Shown: piece after piece, positions 50,501 to 59,500 of the stretch
Position numbering within the stretch: position 1 is the stretch's first letter
Layout: each line of letters starts with the position of its first letter
From: Apostichopus japonicus
Lineage: Eukaryota > Echinodermata > Holothuroidea > Aspidochirotida > Stichopodidae
DNA: 64,000 bases
Assembly (NCBI RefSeq): GCF_037975245.1
Contig: NC_092568.1
Coordinates: 23,915,501 to 23,979,500 of the forward strand
Direction of reading: 5' to 3'
Made by a program: the position numbers and the translations under genes
The notes under the pieces: generated by a model
What the model saw: only the letters and a program-made list of their open reading frames with translations
Told to the model about the DNA's origin: nothing
The model's database searches: none

Positions 50501-53500
50501 TATGGTAGGTTTATCATACTAGATAAGATGGGGGGTAGTCAAAGAGAATATAGGAGCAAAGAGAGACAGAACTGTTAACAGAGTTAACAGAGTAAACAAA
50601 GCATGCGTAGGTACATATGTAAGAGCCGAGTCTTCCCTAGAAGAAGATCTCAAAGGAATGGAAGCTACGGACGTTTATCATACGAGATAAGGTTAATAGA
50701 TAACAAAGTCAAACAGAATATAGCAGCAGAGAGAGACAGGACCGTTAACAGACTGCTCGTCTCATGCCCAAATCATGCGTAGGTACATCTGTAAGAGCCG
50801 AGTCTTCCCTAGAAGAAGATCTCAAAGGAATGGAAGCACCGTGCCCTCTAGAATCAACAAGCATCATTCATATTCTTATGATCATGAAGATCAACACAAA
50901 GCTGTGTAAACAGTTTGAAACCCGTTTCTCCTTACAATCTCGTTGGAAGAAGATGCGATGAAGTTTGTATTGAAATTGAAAAGAAGACCAAGAAAGAGAG
51001 AATTTACTTTGCTATTGTCTTATCTGTCTCCGATCTACATATGCAATTTCCAATCTACCTAGTCATCTTCTGAACCATAGATCTGGAATGAGGAGAAGGC
51101 AGTTATTGTCTCCTAAGTGAGAGGTAGGGAATGCAGTGCTAAAACATTTCCAGTTGTGTAGATTAAGTAGTTAGGGACCTTCATGTAAAAACACGATATG
51201 AACCTTGTAATGTTCCTCATACTAGCAATTTGATATTTATTTATGGATATAGAATGATTTTACAAAGAACTTTAGCCTATCGATCAAAATTAAAGGAGTG
51301 GATAATACTATTCAATTTCAAACTTCTGATTGACAGGTTTTAAAGTTCACCTGTTAAGTTTTTAGCTTGCACACGCTATTTGTGTGTGAGGTTATGAAGC
51401 TGCAAGATGCTGTCGACATTTTCAGTTTCTTTCAGCATTTTGGTTATAAGCTCTTTTCAATTGAAATTTTGCGAGTATGTTTTGGGAGGTAAAACGTTTC
51501 CTTTTGCTCATGGCAGATTAGAAAAATAACCATGAACTTTAGCCAAGTTTATCAGTTTCACAAAAATTTCCTGGAATGCTCCTTTAATGTGAAATTGATG
51601 ATGATGTGCACACCTAAATGTTAATGTTAATTAACATTAATATAATATTGTTGAGTGTCAGCTTTTGGCATCGTAGTTTAAATAGAGAGTCACACTTGAT
51701 GGGAACATTGGTTTGTTGCAAAACCAGGGACGGTTGTCATTCTTTTAGTTGCCTTAAATTGGTTCTTGTGTTTGTGATCTCCCCTGCAGGAGGGTACCCT
51801 CAGAACCGGCGATACTTTGCTCTTTGTCAATGAAGTAGACGTCAGATGCATGAGGAGAGATGAGGTTTTTGACATTCTAAGACGAGAGGTGGGGAAGGTT
51901 CACTTGGTGGTTTCCAGAGATGACGAAGAGGTAAGACTAATGAGAAGGGAGCAGTTAGTTAACAGCTGAGAAGTGTCATCAGTTTCTGTTAATTTTGACA
52001 GAAAATTTGAAAGACATGGTTTTGTTGAATTCCTTAAAGCAGCTGGATATGTGGTAATATTACATATCTTGCCATTTAGACGTTCAATGTTTGTTATATT
52101 AATGTGTGACCGTCAGTTGTCTTCTATAAATCAGTTTTAAATGGTCTCTGATTGATTGTATATAGACCAAACGTTTGGGCCTACAATATATTAATACTCT
52201 AATCTGCCTGTTAGATTCAAGTTGTTAGGCCAATGTAGACCATTTTCATCATTTTGGACAAGAAGATATTGGAACAAAGAAATATTTATATGATTACAAA
52301 TGATGGACTCAGATGCGATAATTTCTCAGTCAAAAGTTTTTCATTAGAATATACTTCAAATTAATCCAAATCCATATCATCCATAAAATGCAATATTGTT
52401 TGTAGGTTACATCATATATGTGTCATCGTCAGTGTGTTGTTTCATAATTTCAACTGTGTATGAGTCGCAAGCACCTGTCACATGTGCTCACATAGTCCGT
52501 CATACCCAGGAGAGTAATAGAGAAGATTTCCTCTCTCCTTTCTCACGTTCGATAAGTGATATGCTTTGCCTCATTGTCTGACCCCATCAGTTTTATCAAG
52601 GATAAAAGTGAGTGTAAGATTATTAAATACAATGTTTTTGTCAATTAGGTGCAGTGTAGTCCAGTTCATAACAATGAAGGTATAGGCTAGTTCCTTGTTT
52701 CAGGTTTCACTTTAGTGATGCGTGGTTTGAATCATGTGACAGCTTATTTCCAGTGGTCTTCTCACACTGTAATGAAAGAAGAAGGTTCAGTTTTTATGGC
52801 ATAACCAATGAATGTACTCAGTGTTTTGATTTCAACTGAAGAAGAAGGGAATTATCTATATTTTTATTATTAACAATATTTTTACCAATTTGCGACATTG
52901 GAACACTCTATTAATGGCATGTATAACAGTTAAGCACACAAACACAGTTTAGAGTAAGTGAATTCCTGAAAACTAGTATATAAAGTTCATACAGCTAGAG
53001 TGGTATGGAGCAGTTTGTCATTACTCGACGCTGGAAATGTATAAAGTTTTGTACTTTCTAATCTTGTCAGTCACCCTTAGGAAGGCCGACATCGTCAAGG
53101 TGGAGTGATAACTTCAACAATCAGAGAGGAGGATATTCACGCCCTCAAGAAACAGAAAAGAAAGAGGTGAGACCCTATCCCTTCCCCCCCCACCACCCTC
53201 CCAACTTGCTGTGGTTCTTTTGGTGTTTGGAGGTTACATACACAATGTCATCTTTTCTGATGAGTGATATAATTGATCAATACAACGCTTAGAGCAGATT
53301 ACGCTGTTTCTCATTTTAGGCAATATTTTCGCCCTCGAAACTGAAATTACGAACAAACGATTGCGCTGGTTTAAACATTTCAAAGTAACCGTGTCTCTCC
53401 TTCTGAGAGTTTGGTAATGAATAACTTGTAAGTACATCAAATATGACACATTTCCCTGTCCTAGATTTTGTCAGCAAAACAGTTAATCACAAACATAGAT

Positions 53501-56500
53501 CGACGACAAACAATACAAAATATTGGTGCCCTTTCACTTTTAGAACGGTAAAGCTTGTCGTAGTGTAGTGTGTTACTATGATTGTTGAAGTACACCTTCT
53601 ACTCAAAAATGCAAATATTGTATTTGATAATGATATCTGAGAACAGCTTTCAATGAAATAACAGTTATATATACATCAGAATTAAACAAAATCTCTCTCC
53701 AAAATTTGCAGTTGTTGTAGCTTAAACTAAGTTATGAAGGTATGTCTATTGTGTGTGTGTGTGTGTGTGCACTTGTTTTTTATTCTGACCGAAGACTTGA
53801 ACAAAAGAATTCCAGGTCCTCGGATGTGATTTCTAAAGAATCATCAAGGCCTTGAAAGAATTCTATTGTTATGGGGTATTGTTAAGGTTAGGGTACATGT
53901 GTGTGTGTGTGTGTCTGAATGTCTTTGTGCGCATCACTCTCAAGTAAGACATTTGTGGATCAGATCATATTTGCATCAAACGGGGATGTATTAGAAGGGA
54001 AATGTGAAGCCGCTACATAACATCCTCCTCCACTAAGTAAAGACCTCCATCTCCTGGCATTGATTCTTACATATTCTTTACGTTTCCATCTCTCGGGGTA
54101 GAATTTGAGCATAACCATTCCAAATGATCTCTGGGAGTCTGATACCGAAAATCATGTTCGCACTGTGTTCACTGGTAGCGATAAGGTAAAACTCTTATGC
54201 ATGGCTGTGTTGCTTATATAGTAGTCATTAATAGCAAACTTAACAAATGGGCACCTTTTGTAGTAGAGCTTGCTCTACGTAGAACCATGTGACACTCTTA
54301 ATCTGATTAACACGACAAGTGCCAAAACTTAGGGTATCTCTTGCATGAAAATGAGAGCAAATCAGCCATGCCTGGGTTTTGCCTTAATTTTGTGCTTCAG
54401 TCATATTTCAGTCAATTGTGAAAGAGTATGTCTCATTCAAATGACCTATGGAAGAGTAAATAGATTCTAGAAGTCAAAGGAATGTAATGTTCTTGTCCTT
54501 TAGATTTGAAAACTTGGAAATACAAACAAGGAAACTTGTAATTTGAGCAACTGTAAAGAGGATGATGACTATGATGATACCTTGTAGGGCTGCATGTCAC
54601 AGACTCTGATTAAGCCTAGGAATGTCAAACTATAAAAATTGGGACAAGACTCGTAGAAATTTCTACCCTTGGGACTAAATTAAGTTCTAATTTGCAGTTA
54701 TTACGTGATGGAAATGTTACTAAATTCTTGAAGTTAACAATTAACAGTTCAGGGAAGGTTTATAAAGTTAGGAAATGTTTTAATTTTCATTCGTTCTCTA
54801 TTCTACATCTTTGAGAAAATTGTTGGATAGGGGAGATAATTTGTAATGTGAAAGAAGAAATTCTCTCGAAAATTTGCAGAGATGCAGATGTCCTTGAAAA
54901 TTATATAGTCTTCTGTGCTAATTTTAATGAAAGATGTGTATATTAGGTTGGGGTTTTTGTTTTGTTTGTCTGTAGTGAAATGTTTAACTAACTAGAATGC
55001 ATTGACTGTGTGTTAGTGTTGTGTTTGCATTTAGTTTCCCTGCACCAAAAAGAATCCATAAGTATAGCCTGGATCCATTCCTGCTCCACCTGCCACAAAA
55101 AAAAATGGGTGAAAAAAAAAACTCCCCTTGGGGTTGATGATGGTGACTGATGGTTACCTCTCGATTTCCAGAAATGGTTAATTGTTAAAATGAATTAATA
55201 TGTGGCCTAATATTCATAGTCCAGAATGTAATGGCCCAATGTGGATTGGTTGCAAGTCTATATAACTAAGTACAATGTAAAGGTTAACTTCTGAAAGATG
55301 TTAGGCACAGTATTCCATCTTACAAAAACTTGGCACCAGCTTTTCAGGGAGTGACTTAACACTTGTGGCTGGCTGCAAATAAAATTGCATTAATAATGTG
55401 ATTTACATTAGATGAGGTGAATCAAAAAAATTTAGGATTCAAATTGGTATTAAATTTTACAAAAAACAATAAAACACACAAAAAACCAAAAGAAAACATA
55501 CCAAGTTTTAGCTTGTCTTGGTGATGAAATTCATACAAGTGTTCACATACATTGGAACGATTCAGTCCCTCATTGAAGTACATTCACATTAACCTCTCTA
55601 CAAAACAAAAATAATGCATGTTGCCATGATAATAAACAAGGATTGTTTTGACATGGATTCAATTTACTTATGAAAACAGACCTTGCAATAGAAAACAGGA
55701 TCTAAGAGAAAGGTTTGGTGTGCAGAAATTTAAAGTACAACCTTAGTATGTATATATGTGGAATTGATAGTAAAGCCTCACATTGAATAGATATGAATAG
55801 GATTCTATAAAGTGGAGATCATTGAGATTATTGAAGATGCATGCAGTGATTATTCATTATAAAAATGTAACAAAATTGTATTAAAATAGATGTCCCTTGT
55901 CTGTCTGTTTGTCCATCTGTCTCACTTCAGATTGGGAATGGTAAAGTTTCCTGTCAGGGTCATTGTAACGTATTGTAGCTGTATTTCTTTAGATACTTTG
56001 TCATTAAACGACTTCCCACTTAACTCACATGATTAAGCACCGCAAGTGGTTTTGTGGCTGGATTAAATGTTGCGTACCAATCTGAGAGTTCAGCAGAAAT
56101 AATAAAGAAGTACAAAAGTTCAAGGTTGGCATCTGCTCAAGTCACAAACTTGTCTACCTCACATGTATTCTAATTGGTAATTTTGCCTCTTTCTGTTTAC
56201 GGACTCACCTGGCTACCAGTGTATTTGTTCCCTGGGATATTTTGAAGGAAAAATGGGTGGTTTGTTGCATCATCGTGAAGAATTAATTTATCTGTTATTG
56301 TATAGCAACATAATTGTTGAGCTTCAATTGCAAATCAATTTCTGCAGAATTTTGTCATTAAAGCTCTCTCAACTTTGTAAGGCAAAGTACCTCAAACATC
56401 TGAGATTTTTGCTGTTGAAAGATTGAAAGCGGGTTACAGTAGCCAAGTAACATGCCTTGCCAGAAGAATGAACTTAGCCAAAACTGTATCGCTAGTTTCT

Positions 56501-59500
56501 TTTTATTAATGTCAAAGTGCATGTGTAAATCCTGGAAGAGAAATCTTCCGTTTCCGGAACAACAATCAACACATGGTTTAGACTCACAACACTGTAACAG
56601 ATGTAGGTAGTGCTGATTACTGTACATATGTGTGATCTTTACTTGAACTTTGAAATAAAAAAAAGGTCCTTCTTTGTGATAGTTCACTCTGAACAGGAAG
56701 AATAAAAGAGTCACAATATTAGATTTTTGATTATGATAAAAAAAACATTGGTACAGTTTACTTTCAATTTGTAAAGGAAGTAAATGTTTGAAACAGTGTT
56801 TTGAGGCAAATTTTAGTATCACACATGGTCTGAATAAAATCTAGTTCTTTGGTGTTTGTAACCAAGTACAATGGCAACACTGAGTTCTAAATTTGTTTTT
56901 TTTTATCTTAATTATTTATTTTTGATTGTGAAAATGACTTTCATAATGGCAACATTCCTGAAGTATTTAGGCTTTTAGATTCTTGCCAAGAATTGTGCAT
57001 GCACTGTACAGGTGTTTGTAAGTTTTGCCTTTACCCAGTCAATGCTCGTACAATCATTGACATTGACTATGTGAGACAAGTTATTTGCCGGCCGTCAAAA
57101 GAACTCAGTTAAGTAGATATGAAGGACAGAAAGACAGGAAGATTCCAGGAAAGGACTATGAATATTTTTTATTTGTCACTTTCATTCTCTTTGTTATCAA
57201 ATCTCTTTGTTATGGAAGTAACATGTGTATAGACCCACAGTTATTGGATATACACCTCCACCTGCAGGCAGTTTATTTGGGCATGCTAAATATATCAAAC
57301 ATTGTTATACACATGTTTCCAGTAGTGACGTGAGGGTACTCGTCCAGCTCTATGCTGGAGTACACTCTCCTGACTTTACTACCAGGTGTTGTAAACACTA
57401 CTAGATTTAATATAAGTATCGTAGGTTTTATCTCAATTGGATGTTTCTTATGTCTATTTCAGACTCTGACGGTGTCAATACCAAACGAGAGAGCGACAGG
57501 CGTTAAAGGAGGCATCGGGAGAGGAAGAGGCAGAGGTAGGGGTAGAGGAAGGGGTGTAGATCCAGAGAGAGTGGTGCAGATGACAGCAGAGCAAGTAAGA
57601 CAACAGGTTGGTAGATTCATAGAATCTTGTTAGGCAAATATCATGGAGTGACTACATGTGGAGTGTGTTGTATGAATGTAGTGATGTACTGTGTACTATT
57701 TAGCTACATTTTGTAGAAGTAGTACGTCGTACTCTACGTAATTCTCTGTTGTCGAATACTAGTCATGACCGACCAGGCAGTTCCATATATCTGTTAGTTT
57801 TGAGCAACTTTCAAAAGACCTTACGGTGTTGTATGAAGACTTGTTGAAATCTAAGTATTTGTTTCAGTGTATAAAAAAAAAAATGTGATACCTTTTATTA
57901 AGACACAGGTCTGCACCTGTAACTTCATCATTCTGTTGCTCTAGTGGAGGTCATAGCCCTCTAAAATTATATCTTCTTCATGACCTGTTAGACCAAGAAC
58001 ATGTCCATATTGGAACTGTTGAATGGTCAGCTACCTTAGCTGCAGGAGGATATAAAACTGTAAAATCATGGAGCATGAAAACCTTCCGGTGGACCATGAC
58101 TTAATAGTTATATTTCTTTCTTCTACACCCTTTCTTTAGTTCTGTTCTTGTTTTTTCTTTATTGTTTTGTATAAAGATAGCACAGAGCAGTGAAATGCAA
58201 CTTCTTGTTATCAGTCTTTGATAATATCTCTTTTCCATCTTGATCTGTCTAACACCAGGAGTATGAAGAGAAGAAACGGCAAAACATTGACCTGGTGGAG
58301 GCGGAAATCAAAGCTATGAGGGAAGCCTATGAAAGCCAGGTAAGACTTAATAGTTTGTCTGGCCTCATATAGCTTTGTTTGTGATTTAGAAGAACAAATA
58401 AAAAAATAAAAAAACTGGGGCCAAATTTATTTATACTTGTTTTCATTCATTTCTTGACGGAAGCTTGTAGAAGGTGAAGCGATTCTGAAATGTTAAATCC
58501 GTCATTTTACTTGCAGAAAGCAGCAAGTGGGGGAGGTTCTGCCAACCCCATAGCTGAACCACCCTCCACAGGGAGCTTCCTTTATGATAGATCTAGGTTT
58601 GGACCTGACCCGTCCCATAGTTCCGGACCTCAAGATCGGAGAGAAGGTCGAAGGAGAAACCCTCATAATTGGGGCGGACCGACGATAGAAGATGTTCATC
58701 AAAATGTTCATAGGGGAAGGAAAGGCAGACAGCAACAGGTATGTAGTATAAAGAAGATTAAGCTGTTGTTAGGCTCGAAAGAGGGAGGCCTAATGCAACA
58801 AATGCTGTTTTTCTTGTTTCCTTTGAAAACTGAAATGCTTTTATTTCCTTGGAAAATGACATAATTGTAGCAAGTTTACAAGTCATAATGGTTTCCAATT
58901 ACATGCAAAGAAAACAAAAAAATTCACCACAACTAGAATTGCTCAGTTTTAATGAATGTAAATGATCACTGGGAAAATAATTTTAATTGGGACCTAATGA
59001 GCAGCAGTCTTTCATAGAAATTAGTTGTTATGTGTGCTCATCGGCCGTTCATCAAGCCGATGTCACTTGTAAGACTATCAGTCTCAACCACTGTCAAAAT
59101 CTAGGTCACTATGGCCCAGTTGAGTCAGGTCCCGTTCAGTTTGGACAGTGTGGCGCGGGCTCTATACATCTTTTCTTACAAATAGTTTTCTAACAATGGA
59201 GCAGGATGTGAAGATGAAAGTTGTTTCCAATCTCAGATCTGCAGTGTATAAGTTAATAGCATGAGACGTTTCAATATCAGGATCTTCTTCATAGGCCAAA
59301 CTGTGAAATGAAAACAGATTAAGAACACATTAAATTTAGACAGATGGACGGACAGACTACATTTGGTGAACAAAGAATAGAGTAATAAATTGACAGAACA
59401 AAGGAAACAGCCAATGTGTCATAAATCTGTTTTCGTTTCAGTTTTGCCTTTGAAGAAGATCCTACTAGGGTTCAAATGTCATGCCCTCTAACTAATAATT

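Noticed and set aside
56358-56822. 154-codon minus-strand frame
   Set aside because: AT-rich, Phe/Leu/His/Cys-heavy chance composition inside a CCDC9-like intron, with no recognisable domain.
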